Assembly: GCA_030533445.1 (NCBI GenBank)
Contig: CM060065.1
Coordinates: 3,646,341 to 3,710,340, forward strand
DNA from: Cyprinodon diabolis
Taxonomy: Eukaryota; Chordata; Actinopteri; Cyprinodontiformes; Cyprinodontidae
Length of the DNA: 64,000 bases
Direction: 5' to 3'
Positions 46,331-59,375 of this stretch are shown piece after piece; position 1 is the first letter of the stretch; each line of letters begins with the position of its first letter. The notes under the pieces were generated by a model. The model was not told where the DNA came from and did not search any database. It worked only from the letters and a program-made list of their open reading frames with translations. Position numbers and translations under genes: made by a program.

Positions 46331-49300
46331 GGCTCTGTTAGCAGCAGTAGCCAACATCAGCCACTCCGATGTCAGGCTCTGCCGGCAGCAGTAGCCACCA
46401 TCAGCCACTCCGATGTCAGGCTCTGTCAGCAGCAGCGGGCACCATCAGCCACTCCGATGTCAGGCTCTGCCGGCAGCAGCGGGCACCATCAGCCACTCCG
46501 ATGTCAGGCTCTGTCTGCCCTCTGTCGGCAGCTGCGGGCACCATCAGCCACTCCGATGTCAGGCTCTGTCGGCCCTCTGTCGGCAGCTGCGGGCACCATC
46601 AGCCACTCCGATGTCAGGCTCTGTCGGCCCTCTGTCGGCAGCAGCGGGCACCATCAGCCACTCCGATGTCAGGCTCTGTCGGCCCTCTATCGGCAGCAGC
46701 GGGCACCATCAGCCACTCCGATGGCAGGCTCTGTCGGCAGCAGTGGGCACCATCAGCCACTCCGATGTCAGGCTCTGTTGGCAGCAGTAGCCACCATCAG
46801 CCACTCCGATGTCAGACTCTGTTGGCAGCAGTAGCCACCATCAGCCACTCCGATGTCAGGCTCTGCCGGCAGCAGCGGGCACCATCAGCCACTCCGATGT
46901 CAGGCTCTGTCGGCAGCAGTAGCCACCATCAGCCACTCCGATGTCAGGCTCTGCCAGCAGCAGTAGCCAACATCAGCCACTCCGATGTCAGGCTCTGTTA
47001 GCAGCAGTAGCAAACATCAGCCACTCCGATGTCAGGCTCTGCCGGCAGCAGTAGCCACCATCAGCCACTCCGATGTCAGGCTCTGTTAGCAGCAGTAGCC
47101 AACATCAGCCACTCCGATGTCAGGCTCTGCCAGCAGCAGTAGCCAACATCAGCCACTCCGATGTCAGGCTCTGCCGGCAGCAGTAGCCACCATCAGCCAC
47201 TCCGATGTCAGGCTCTGTTAGCAGCAGTAGCCAACATCAGCCACTCCGATGTCAGGCTCTGTTAGCAGCAGTAGCCAACATCAGCCACTCCGATGTCAGG
47301 CTCTGTTAGCAGCAGTAGCCACCATCAGCCACTCCGATGTCAGGCTCTGTTAGCAGCAGTAGCCAACATCAGCCACTCCGATGTCAGGCTCTGTTAGCAG
47401 CAGTAGCCACCATCAGCCACTCCGATGTCAGGCTCTGCCGGCAGCAGTAGCAACCATCAGCCACTCCGATGTCAGGCTCTGCCGGCAGCAGTAGCCAACA
47501 TCAGCCACTCCGATGTCAGGCTCTGCCGGCAGCAGTAGCCACCATCAGCCACTCCGATGTCAGGCTCTGTTAGCAGCAGTAGCCAACATCAGCCACTCCA
47601 ATGTCAGGCTCTGCCGGCAGCAGTAGCCAACATCAGCCACTCCGATGTCAGGCTCTGTTAGCAGCAGTAGCCACCATCAGCCACTCCGATGTCAGGCTCT
47701 GTTAGCAGCAGTAGCCACCATCAGCCACTCCGATGTCAGGCTCTGCCGGCAGCAGTAGCCAACATCAGCCACTCCGATGTCAGGCTCTGGCGGCAGCAGC
47801 GGGCACCATCAGCCACTCCGATGTCAGGCTCTGCCGGCAGCAGTAGCCACCATCAGCTATTCCGATGTCAGGCTCTGTTGACAGCAGTAGCCACCATCAG
47901 CAAATCCGATGTCAGGCTCTGTTAGCAGCAGTAGCCACCATCAGCCACTCCGATGTCAGGCTCTGCCGGCAGCAGCGGGCACCATCAGCCACTCCGATGT
48001 CAGGGCTTTGTCGGCAGCAGCGGGCACCATGGGCCACTCCGATGTCAGGCTCTGCCGGCAGCAGCGGGCACCATCGGCCACTCCGATGTCAGGCTCTGCC
48101 GGCAGCAGCGGGCACCATCAGCCACTCCGATGTCAGGCTCTGCCGGCAGCAGCGGGCACCATGGGCCACTCCGATGTCAGGCTCTGCCGGCAGCAGCGGG
48201 CACCATCGGCCACTCCGATGTCAGGCTCTGCCGGCAGCAGCGGGCACCATCAGCCACTCCGATGTCAGGCTCTGTCGGCAGCAGCGGGCACCATCAGCCA
48301 CTCCGATGTCAGGCTCTGCCGGCAGCAGCGGGCACCATCAGCCACTCCGATGTCAGGCTCTAGCGGGCACCATCAGCCACTCCGATGTCAGGCTCTGCCG
48401 GCAGCAGCGGGCACCATCAGCCACTCCGATGTCAGAATCTGTCGGCAGCAGCGGGCACCATCAGCCACTCCGATGTCAGGCTCTGCCGGCAGCAGCGGGC
48501 ACCAACAGCCACTCCGATGTCAGGCTCTCTCGGCAGCAGCGGGCACCATCAGCCACTCCGATGTCAGGCTCTGTCGGCAGCAGTAGCCACCATAAGCCAC
48601 TCCGATGTCAGGCTCTGTCGGCAGCAGTAGCCACCATCAACAACTCCGATGTCAGGCTCTGTCAGCAGCAGCGGGCACCATCAGCCACTCTGATGTCAGG
48701 CTCTGCCGGCAGGAGTAGCCACCATCAGCCACTCCGATGTCAGGCTCTGCCGGCAGCAGCGGGCACCATCAGCCACTACAATGTCAGGCTCTGCCGGCAG
48801 CAGCGGGCACCATCAGCCACTCCGATGTCAGGCTCTGTTAGCAGCAGTAGCCAACATCAGCCACTCCGATGTCAGGCTCTGTTAGCAGCAGTAGCCAACA
48901 TCAGCCACTCCGATATCAGGCTCTGCCGGCAGCAGTAGCCACCATCAGCCACTCCGATGTCAGGCTCTGTCAGCAGCAGCGGGCACCATCAGCCACTCCG
49001 ATGTCAGGCTCTGCCGGCAGCAGCGGGCACCATCAGCCACTCCGATGTCAGGCTCTGCCGGCAGCAGCGGGCACCATCAGCCACTCCGATGTCAGGCTCT
49101 GTCTGCCCTCTGTCGGCAGCTGCGGGCACCATCAGCCACTCCGATGTCAGGCTCTGTCGGCCCTCTGTCGGCAGCTGCGGGCACCATCAGCCACTCCGAT
49201 GTCAGGCTCTGTCGGCCCTCTGTCGGCAGCAGCGGGCACCATCAGCCACTCCGATGTCAGGCTCTGTCGGCCCTCTATCGGCAGCAGCGGGCACCATCAG

Positions 49301-50400
49301 CCACTCCGATGGCAGGCTCTGTCGGCAGCAGTGGGCACCATCAGCCACTCCGATGTCAGGCTCTGTTGGCAGCAGTAGCCACCATCAGCCACTCCGATGT
49401 CAGACTCTGTTGGCAGCAGTAGCCACCATCAGCCACTCCGATGTCAGGCTCTGCCGGCAGCAGCGGGCACCATCAGCCACTCCGATGTCAGGCTCTGTCG
49501 GCAGCAGTAGCCACCATCAGCCACTCCGATGTCAGGCTCTGCCAGCAGCAGTAGCCAACATCAGCCACTCCGATGTCAGGCTCTGTTAGCAGCAGTAGCA
49601 AACATCAGCCACTCCGATGTCAGGCTCTGCCGGCAGCAGTAGCCACCATCAGCCACTCCGATGTCAGGCTCTGTTAGCAGCAGTAGCCAACATCAGCCAC
49701 TCCGATGTCAGGCTCTGCCAGCAGCAGTAGCCAACATCAGCCACTCCGATGTCAGGCTCTGCCGGCAGCAGTAGCCACCATCAGCCACTCCGATGTCAGG
49801 CTCTGTTAGCAGCAGTAGCCAACATCAGCCACTCCGATGTCAGGCTCTGTTAGCAGCAGTAGCCAACATCAGCCACTCCGATGTCAGGCTCTGTTAGCAG
49901 CAGTAGCCACCATCAGCCACTCCGATGTCAGGCTCTGTTAGCAGCAGTAGCCAACATCAGCCACTCCGATGTCAGGCTCTGCCGGCAGCAGTAGCCAACA
50001 TCAGCCACTCCGATGTCAGGCTCTGTTAGCAGCAGTAGCCACCATCAGCCACTCCGATGTCAGGCTCTGCCGGCAGCAGTAGCCACCATCAGCCACTCCG
50101 ATGTCAGGCTCTGCCGGCAGCAGTAGCCAACATCAGCCACTCCGATGTCAGGCTCTGCCGGCAGCAGTAGCCACCATCAGCCACTCCGATGTCAGGCTCT
50201 GTTAGCAGCAGTAGCCAACATCAGCCACTCCAATGTCAGGCTCTGCCGGCAGCAGTAGCCAACATCAGCCACTCCGATGTCAGGCTCTGTTAGCAGCAGT
50301 AGCCACCATCAGCCACTCCGATGTCAGGCTCTGTTAGCAGCAGTAGCCACCATCAGCCACTCCGATGTCAGGCTCTGCCGGCAGCAGTAGCCAACATCAG
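46330..50400. repeat. 2.5-2.9 kb duplications in the 44-bp array
   Basis: 47865-48938 matches 44934-46394 (offset 2931, falling to 2544 after the 387-bp difference). 46413-47400 matches 48957-50000 (offset about 2544-2588). Shared markers are the four consecutive 55-bp units (46505-46700 and 49093-49285), one with CCTCTATCGG, followed by GATGGCAGGC and GATGTCAGACTC. Confidence 0.8.
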
Positions 50401-51000
50401 CCACTCCGATGTCAGGCTCTGGCGGCAGCAGCGGCCACCATCAGCCACTCCGATGTCAGGCTCTGCCGGCAGCAGTAGCCAACATCAGCCACTCCGATGT
50501 CAGGCTCTGCCGGCTTCAGTAGCCAACATCAGCCACTCCGATGTCAGGCTCTGCCGGCTTCAGTAGCCAACATCAGCCACTCCGATGTCAGGCTCTGCCG
50601 GCTTCAGTAGCCAACATCAGCCACTCCGATGTCAGGCTCTGCCGGCTTCAGTAGCCACCACCAGCCACTCCGATGTCAGGCTCATTCGGCAGCAGCGGGC
50701 ACCATCAGCCACTCCGATGTCAGGCTCTGTCGGCAGCAGTAGCCACCATCAGCAACTCCATGTCAGGCTCTGTCGGCAGCAGCGGGCACCATCAGCCAGT
50801 CCGATGTCAGGCTATGTCGGCAGAAGTAGCCACCATCAGCCACTCCGATTTCAGGCTCTGTCTGCCCTCTGTCGGCAGCAGCGGGCACCATCAGCCACTC
50901 CGATGTCAGGCTCTGCCGGCAGCAGCGGGCACCATCAGCCACTAGGATGTCAGGCTCTGCCGGCTTCAGTAGCCAACATCAGCCACTCTGATGTCAGGCT
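50321..51000. repeat. 4799-bp spaced duplication (with 55120-55740)
   Basis: Units with CCGGCTTCAGTAGCC, the CACCACCAGCC variant, GGCTCATTCGGC and CACTAGGATG occur in the same order at 50321-51000 and 55120-55740, mostly at an offset of 4799. One 55-bp unit plus a neighbour (about 50855-50900) is missing from the second copy. Confidence 0.75.
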
Positions 51001-51429
51001 CTCTCGGCAGCAGCGGGCACCATCAGCCACTCCGATGTCAGGCTCTGCCGGCAGCAGCGGGCACCATCAGCCACTCCGATGTCAGGCTCTGTCGGCAGCA
51101 GCGGGCACCATCAGCCACTCCGATGTCAGGCTCTGTCGGCAGCAGTAGCCACCATCAGCCACTCCGATGTCAGGCTCTGCCGGCAGCAGCGGGCACCATC
51201 AGCCACTCCGATGTCAGGCTCTGTCAGTAGCAGTAGCCACCATCAGCCACTCCGATGTCAGGCTCTGCCGGCAGCAGCGGGCACCATCAGCCACTCCGAT
51301 GTCAGGCTCTGTCAGTAGCAGTAGCCACCATCAGCCACTCCGATGTCAGGCTCTGCCGGCAGCAGCGGGCACCATCAGCCACTCCGATGTCAGGCTGTGC
51401 CGGCAGCAGCGGGCACCATCAGCCACTCC

Positions 51430-53430
51430 GATGTCAGGCTCTGCCGGCAGCAGCGGGCACCATCAGCCACTCCGATGTCAGGCTGTGCCGGCAGCAGCGG
51501 GCACCATCAGCCACTCCGATGTCAGGCTCTGCCGGCAGCAGCGGGCACCATCAGCCACTCCGATGTCAGGCTCTGTCGGCAGCAGTAGCCACCATAAGCC
51601 ACTCCGATGTCAGGCTCTGCCGGCAGCAGCGGGCACCATCAGCCACTCCGATGTCAGGCTCTGTCGGCTGCAGCGGCCACCATCAGCCACTCCGATGTCA
51701 GGCTCTGCCGGCAGCAGTAGCCACCATCAGCCACTCCGATGTAAGGCTCTGCCGGCAGCAGTAGCCAACATCAGCCACTCCGATGTCAGGTTCTGTTAGC
51801 AGCAGTAGCCAACATCAGCCACTCCGATGTCAGGTTCTGTTAGCAGCAGTAGCCAACATCAGGCACTCCGATGTCAGGCTCTGCCGGCAGCAGTAGCCAC
51901 CATCAGCCACTCCGATGTAAGGCTCTGCCAGCAGCAGTAGCCAACATCAGCCACTCCGATGTCAGGCTCTGCCGGCAGCAGCGGGCACCATCAGCCACTC
52001 CGATGTCAGGCTCTGTCGGCAGCAGCGGGCACCATTAGCCAGTCCGATGTCAGGCTATGTCGGCAGCAGTAGCCACCATCAGCCACTCCGATTTCAGGCT
52101 CTGTTAGCAGCAGTAGCCACCATCAGCCACTCCGATGTCAGGCTCTGCCGGCAGCAGTAGCCACCATCAGCTATTCCGATGTCAGGCTCTCTTGGCAGCA
52201 GTAGCCACCATCAGCCACTCCGATGTCAGGCTCTGTTGACAGCAGTAGCCACCATCAGCAAATCCGATGTCAGGCTCTGTTAGCAGCAGTAGCCACCATC
52301 AGCCACTCCGATGTCAGGGCTTTGTCGGCAGCAGCGGGCACCATCAGCCACTCCGATGTCAGGCTCTGCCGGCAGCAGCGGGCACCATGGGCCACTCCGA
52401 TGTCAGGCTCTGCCGGCAGCAGCGGGCACCATCGGCCACTCCGATGTCAGGCTCTGCCGGCAGCAGCGGGCACCATCAGCCACTCCGATGTCAGGCTCTG
52501 CCGGCAGCAGCGGGCACCATCAGCCACTCCGATGTCAGGCTGTGCCGGCAGCAGCGGGCACCATCAGCCACTCCGATGTCAGGCTCTGCCGGCAGCAGCG
52601 GGCACCATCAGCCACTCCGATGTCAGGCTCTGTCGGCAGCAGTAGCCACCATAAGCCACTCCGATGTCAGGCTCTGCCGGCAGCAGCGGGCACCATCAGC
52701 CACTCCGATGTCAGGCTCTGTCGGCTGCAGCGGCCACCATCAGCCACTCCGATGTCAGGCTCTGCCGGCAGCAGTAGCCACCATCAGCCACTCCGATGTA
52801 AGGCTCTGCCGGCAGCAGTAGCCAACATCAGCCACTCCGATGTCAGGTTCTGTTAGCAGCAGTAGCCAACATCAGCCACTCCGATGTCAGGTTCTGTTAG
52901 CAGCAGTAGCCAACATCAGGCACTCCGATGTCAGGCTCTGCCGGCAGCAGTAGCCACCATCAGCCACTCCGATGTAAGGCTCTGCCAGCAGCAGTAGCCA
53001 ACATCAGCCACTCTGATGTCAGGCTCTGCCGGCAGCAGCGGGCACCATCAGCCACTCCGATGTCAGGCTCTGTCGGCAGCAGCGGGCACCATTAGCCAGT
53101 CCGATGTCAGGCTATGTCGGCAGCAGTAGCCACCATCAGCCACTCCGATTTCAGGCTCTGTTAGCAGCAGTAGCCACCATCAGCCACTCCGATGTCAGGC
53201 TCTGCCGGCAGCAGTAGCCACCATCAGCTATTCCGATGTCAGGCTCTCTTGGCAGCAGTAGCCACCATCAGCCACTCCGATGTCAGGCTCTGTTGACAGC
53301 AGTAGCCACCATCAGCAAATCCGATGTCAGGCTCTGTTAGCAGCAGTAGCCACCATCAGCCACTCCGATGTCAGGGCTTTGTCGGCAGCAGCGGGCACCA
53401 TCAGCCACTCCGATGTCAGGCTCTGCCGGC
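51430..53430. repeat. 1057-bp tandem duplication (24 units plus 1 bp)
   Basis: Two adjacent copies at an offset of 1057 (24 x 44 + 1, the extra base coming from a 45-bp GTCAGGGCTTTG unit). Shared markers are GGCTGTGCCGG, GTCGGCTGCAGCGGCC, the TAAGGCTCTGCCAGC unit and CAGCTATTCCGATG. Confidence 0.8.
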
Positions 53431-56400
53431 AGCAGCGGGCACCATGGGCCACTCCGATGTCAGGCTCTGCCGGCAGCAGCGGGCACCATCGGCCACTCCG
53501 ATGTCAGGCTCTGCCGGCAGCAGCGGGCACCATCAGCCACTCCGATGTCAGGCTCTGTCGGCAGCAGCGGGCACCATCAGCCACTCCGATGTCAGGCTCT
53601 GCCGGCAGCAGCGGGCACCATTAGCCACTCCGATGTCAGGCTCTAGCGGGCACCATCAGCCACTCCGATGTCAGGCTCTCTCGGCAGCAGCGGGCACCAT
53701 CAGCCACTCCGATGTCAGGCTCTGTCGGCAGCAGTAGCCACCATAAGCCACTCCGATGTCAGGCTCTGTCGGCAGCAGTAGCCACCATCAACAACTCCGA
53801 TGTCAGGCTCTGTCAGCAGCAGCGGGCACCATCAGCCACTCTGATGTCAGGCTCTGCCGGCAGGAGTAGCCACCATCAGCCACTCCGATGTCAGGCTCTG
53901 CCGGCAGCAGCGGGCACCATCAGCCACTACAATGTCAGGCTCTGCCGGCAGCAGCGGGCACCATCAGCCACTCCGATGTCAGGCTCTGTTAGCAGCAGTA
54001 GCCAACATCAGCCACTCCGATGTCAGGCTCTGTTAGCAGCAGTAGCCAAAATCAGCCACTCCGATGTCAGGCTCTGCCGGCAGCAGTGGGCACCATCAGC
54101 CACTCCGATGTCAGGCTCTGTCGGCAGCAGTAGCCACCATCAGCCACTCCGATGTCAGGCTCTGTCAGCAGCAGCGGGCACCATCAGCCACTCCGATGTC
54201 AGGCTCTGCCGGCAGCAGCGGGCACCATCAGCCACTCCGATGTCAGGCTCTGTCGGCAGCAGTAGCCACCATCAGCCACTCCGATTTCAGGCTCTGTCTG
54301 CCCTCTGTCGGCAGCTGCGGGCACCATCAGCCACTCCGATGTCAGGCTCTGTCGGCCCTCTGTCGGCAGCAGGGCGCACCATCAGCCACTCCAATGTCAG
54401 ACTCTGTCGGCCCTCTGTCGGCAGCAGCGGGCACCATCAGCCACTCCGATGTCAGGCTCTGTCGGCCCTCTATCGGCAGCAGCGGGCACCATCAGCCACT
54501 CCGATGGCAGGCTCTGTCGGCAGCAGTGGGCACCATCAGCCACTCCGATGTCAGGCTCTGTTGGCAGCAGTAGCCACCATCAGCCACTCCGATGTCAGGC
54601 TTTGCCGGCAGCAGCGGGCACCATCAGCCACTCCGATGTCAGGCTCTGTCGGCAGCAGTAGCCACCATCAGCCACTCCGATGTCAGGCTCTGCCAGCAGC
54701 AGTAGCCAACATCAGCCACTCCGATGTCAGGCTCTGTTAGCAGCAGTAGCAAACATCAGCCACTCCGATGTCAGGCTCTGCCGGCAGCAGTAGCCACCAT
54801 CAGCCACTCCGATGTCAGGCTCTGTTAGCAGCAGTAGCCAACATCAGCCACTCCGATGTCAGGCTCTGCCAGCAGCAGTAGCCAACATCAGCCACTCCGA
54901 TGTCAGGCTCTGCCGGCAGCAGTAGCCACCATCAGCCACTCCGATGTCAGGCTCTGTTAGCAGCAGTAGCCAACATCAGCCACTCCGATGTCAGGCTCTG
55001 TTAGCAGCAGTAGCCACCATCAGCCACTCCGATGTCAGGCTCTGTTAGCAGCAGTAGCCAACATCAGCCACTCCGATGTCAGGCTCTGTTAGCAGCAGTA
55101 GCCACCATCAGCCACTCCGATGTCAGGCTCTGTTAGCAGCAGTAGCCAACATCAGCCACTCCGATGTCAGGCTCTGCCGGCAGCAGTAGCCAACATCAGC
55201 CACTCCGATGTCAGGCTCTGGCGGCAGCAGCGGGCACCATCAGCCACTCCGATGTCAGGCTCTGCCGGCAGCAGTAGCCAACATCAGCCACTCCGATGTC
55301 AGGCTCTGCCGGCTTCAGTAGCCAACATCAGCCACTCCGATGTCAGGCTCTGCCGGCTTCAGTAGCCAACATCAGCCACTCCGATGTCAGGCTCTGCCGG
55401 CTTCAGTAGCCAACATCAGCCACTCCGATGTCAGGCTCTGCCGGCTTCAGTAGCCACCACCAGCCACTCCGATGTCAGGCTCATTCGGCAGCAGCGGGCA
55501 CCATCAGCCACTCCGATGTCAGGCTCTGTCGGCAGCAGTAGCCACCATCAGCAACTCCATGTCAGGCTCTGTCGGCAGCAGCGGGCACCATCAGCCAGTC
55601 CGATGTCAGGCTATGTCGGCAGAAGTAGCCACCATCAGCCACTCCGATGTCAGGCTCTGCCGGCAGCAGCGGGCACCATCAGCCACTAGGATGTCAGGCT
55701 CTGCCGGCTTCAGTAGCCAACATCAGCCACTCTGATGTCAGGCTCTGCCGGCAGCAGCGGGCACCATCAGCCACTCCGATGTCAGGCTCTGCCGGCAGCA
55801 GCGGGCACCATCAGCCACTCCGATGTCAGGCTCTGTCGGCAGCAGCGGGCACCATCAGCCACTCCGATGTCAGGCTCTGTCGGCAGCAGTAGCCACCAGC
55901 AGCAACTCCATGTCAGGCTCTGTCGGCAGCAGCGGGCACCATCAGCCACTCCGATGTCAGGCTCTGTCAGTAGCAGTAGCCACCATCAGCCACTCCGATG
56001 TCAGGCTCTGCCGGCAGCAGCGGGCACCATCAGCCACTCCGATGTCAGGCTGTGCCGGCAGCAGCGGGCACCATCAGCCACTCCGATGTCAGGCTCTGCC
56101 GGCAGCAGCGGGCACCATCAGCCACTCCGATGTCAGGCTGTGCCGGCAGCAGCGGGCACCATCAGCCACTCCGATGTCAGGCTCTGCCGGCAGCAGCGGG
56201 CACCATCAGCCACTCCGATGTCAGGCTCTGTCGGCAGCAGTAGCCACCATAAGCCACTCCGATGTCAGGCTCTGTCGGCAGCAGCGGGCACCATCAGCCA
56301 CTCCGATGTCAGGCTCTGCCGGCAGCAGCGGGCACCATCAGCCACTCCGATGTCAGGCTCTGTCGGCAGCAGCGGCCACCATCAGCCACTCCGATGTCAG

Positions 56401-58735
56401 AATCTGTCGGCAGCAGCGGGCACCATCAGCCACTCCGATGTCAGGCTCTGCCGGCAGCAGCGGGCACCATCAGCCACTCCGATGTCAGGCTTTGCCGGCA
56501 GCAGCGGGCACCATCAGCCACTCCGATGTCAGGCTCTGCCGGCAGCAGCGGGCACCATCAGCCACTCCGATGTCAGGCTCTCTCGGCAGCAGCGGGCACC
56601 ATCAGCCACTCCGATGTCAGGCTCTGCCGGCAGGAGTAGCCACCATCAGCCACTCCGATGTCAGGCTCTGATGGCAGCAGCGGGCACCATCAGCCACTAC
56701 AATGTCAGGCTCTGCCGGCAGCAGCGGGCACCATCAGCCACTCCGATGTCAGGCTCTGTTGGCAGCAGTAGCCAACATCAGCCACTCCGATGTCAGGCTC
56801 TGCCGGCTTCAGTAGCCAACATCAGCCACTCCGATGTCAGGCTCTGCCGGCAGCAGCGGGCACCATCAGCCACTCCGATGTCAGGCTCTGTCGGCAGCAG
56901 CGGGCACCATCAGCCACTCCGATGTCAGGCTCTGCCGGCAGCAGCGGGCACCATCAGCCACTCCGATGTCAGGCTCTGTCGGCAGCAGTAGCCACCATCA
57001 GCCACTCCGATGTCAGGCTCTGCCGGCAGCAGCGGGCACCATCAGCCACTCCGATGTCAGGCTCTGTTAGCAGCAGCGGGCACCATCAGCCACTCCGATG
57101 TCAGGCTCTGCCGGCTTCAGTAGCCAACATCAGCCAATCCGATGTCAGGCTCTACCGGCTTCAGTAGCCAACATCAGCCACTCCGATGTCAGGCTCTTCC
57201 GGCAGCAGCGGGCACCATCAGCCACTCCGATGTAAGGCTCTGTCGGCAGCAGCGGGCACCATCAGCCAATCCGATGTCAGGCTCTGTCAGCAGCAGTAGC
57301 CACCATCAGCCACTCCGATGTCAGGCTCTGTCAGCAGCAGTAGCCACCATCAGCCACTCCGATGTCAGGCTCTGCCGGCAGCGGTAGCCAACATCAGCCA
57401 CTCTGATGTCAGGCTCCGTCGGCAGCAGTAGCCACCATCAGCAACTACATGTCAGGCTCTGTCATTAGCAGCGGGCACCATCAGCCACTCCGATGTCAGG
57501 CTCTGTCAGCAGCAGTAGCCACCATCAGCCACTCCGATGTCAGGCTCTGCCGGCAGCAGCGGCCACCATCAGCCACTCCGATGTCAGGCTCTGCCGGCAG
57601 CGGTAGCCAACATCAGCCACTCTGATGTCAGGCTCCGTCGGCAGCAGCGGGCACATTCAGCCACTCCGATATCAGGCTCTGTCGGCAGCAGTAGCCACCA
57701 TAAGCCACTCCGATGTCAGGCTCTGTCGGCAGCAGTAGCCACCATAAGCCACTCCGATGTCAGGCTCTCTCGGCAGCAGCGGGCACCATCAGCCACTCCG
57801 ATGTCAGGCTCTCTCGGCAGCAGCGGGCACCATCAGCCACTCCGATGTCAGGCTCTGTCGGCAGCAGTAGCCACCATCAGCCACTCCGATGTCAGGCTCT
57901 GCCGGCAGCAGCGGGCACCATCAGCCACTACGATGTCAGGCTCTGCCGGCAGCAGCGGGCACCATCAGCCACTCCGATGTCAGGCTCTGTCGGCAGCAGA
58001 GGGCACCAACAGCCACTCCGATGTCAGGCTCTGCCGGCAGCAGCGGGCACCATCAGCCACTCCGATGTCAGGCTCTGCCGGCAGCAGCGGGCACCATCAG
58101 CCACTCCGATGTCAGGCTCTGCCGGCAGCAGCGGCCACCATCAGCCACTCCGATGTCAGGCTCTGTCGGCAGCAGTAGCCACCATAAGCCACTCCGATGT
58201 CAGGCTCTGTCGGCAGCAGTAGCCACCATCAGCCACTACGATGTCAGGCTCTGCCGGCAGGAGTAGCCACCATCCGCCACTCCGATGTCAGGCTCTGCCT
58301 GCAGCAGCGGGCACCATCAGCCACTCCGATGTCATGCTCTGGCGGCAGCAGTAGCCAACATCAGCCACTCCGATGTCATGCTCTGGCGGCAGCAGCGGGC
58401 ACCATCAGCCACTCCGATGTCAGGCTCTGCCGGCAGCAGTAGCCAACATCAGCCACTCCGATGTCAGGCTCTGGCGGCAGCAGCGGGCACCATCAGCCAC
58501 TCCGATGTCAGGCTCTGCCGGCAGCAGTAGCCAACATCAGCCACTCCGATGTCAGGCTCTGCCGGCTTCAGTAGCCAACATCAGCCACTCCGATGTCAGG
58601 CTCTGCCGGCAGCAGCGGGCACCATCAGCCACTCCGATGTCAGGCTCATTCGGCAGCAGCGGGCACCATCAGCCACTCCGATGTCAGGCTCTGTCGGCAG
58701 CAGTAGCCACCATCAGCAACTCCATGTCAGGCTCT

Positions 58736-59375
58736 GTCGGCAGAAGTAGCCACCATCAGCCACTCCGATGTCAGGCTCTGTCGGCAGAAGTAGCCACCAT
58801 CAGCCAGTCCGATGTCAGGCTATGTCGGCAGAAGTAGCCACCATCAGCCACTCCGATGTCAGGCTCTGCCGGCAGAAGTAGCCACCATCAGCCACTCCGA
58901 TGTCAGGCTCTGTCGGCAGAAGTAGCCACCATCAGCCACTCCGATGTCAGGCTCTGTCGGCAGAAGTAGCCACCATCAGCCAGTCCGATGTCAGGCTATG
59001 TCGGCAGAAGTAGCCACCATCAGCCAGTCCGATGTCAGGCTATGTCGGCAGAAGTAGCCACCATCAGCAACTCCATGTCAGGCTATGTCGGCAGAAGTAG
59101 CCACCATCAGCCACTCCGATGTCAGGCTCTTTCGGCAGAAGTAGCCACCTTCAGCCACTCCGATGTCAGGCTCTGTCGGCAGAAGTAGCCACCATCAGCC
59201 AGTCCGATGTCAGGCTATGTCGGCAGAAGTAGCCACCATCAGCAACTCCATGTCAGGCTATGTCGGCAGAAGTAGCCACCATCAGCCACTCCGATGTCAG
59301 GCTCTGTCGGCAGAAGTAGCCACCATCAGCAACTCCATGTCAGGCTATGTCGGCAGAAGTAGCCACCATCAGCCA
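58736..59375. repeat. Locally homogenised GCAGAAGTAGCC sub-array
   Basis: Some 15 units in a row carry GCAGAAGTAGCC in place of GCAGCAGTAGCC, a variant otherwise seen only singly (50821, 55620). They alternate with CAGTCC and AACTCCATG sub-variants, which points to local expansion by unequal exchange. Confidence 0.85.
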
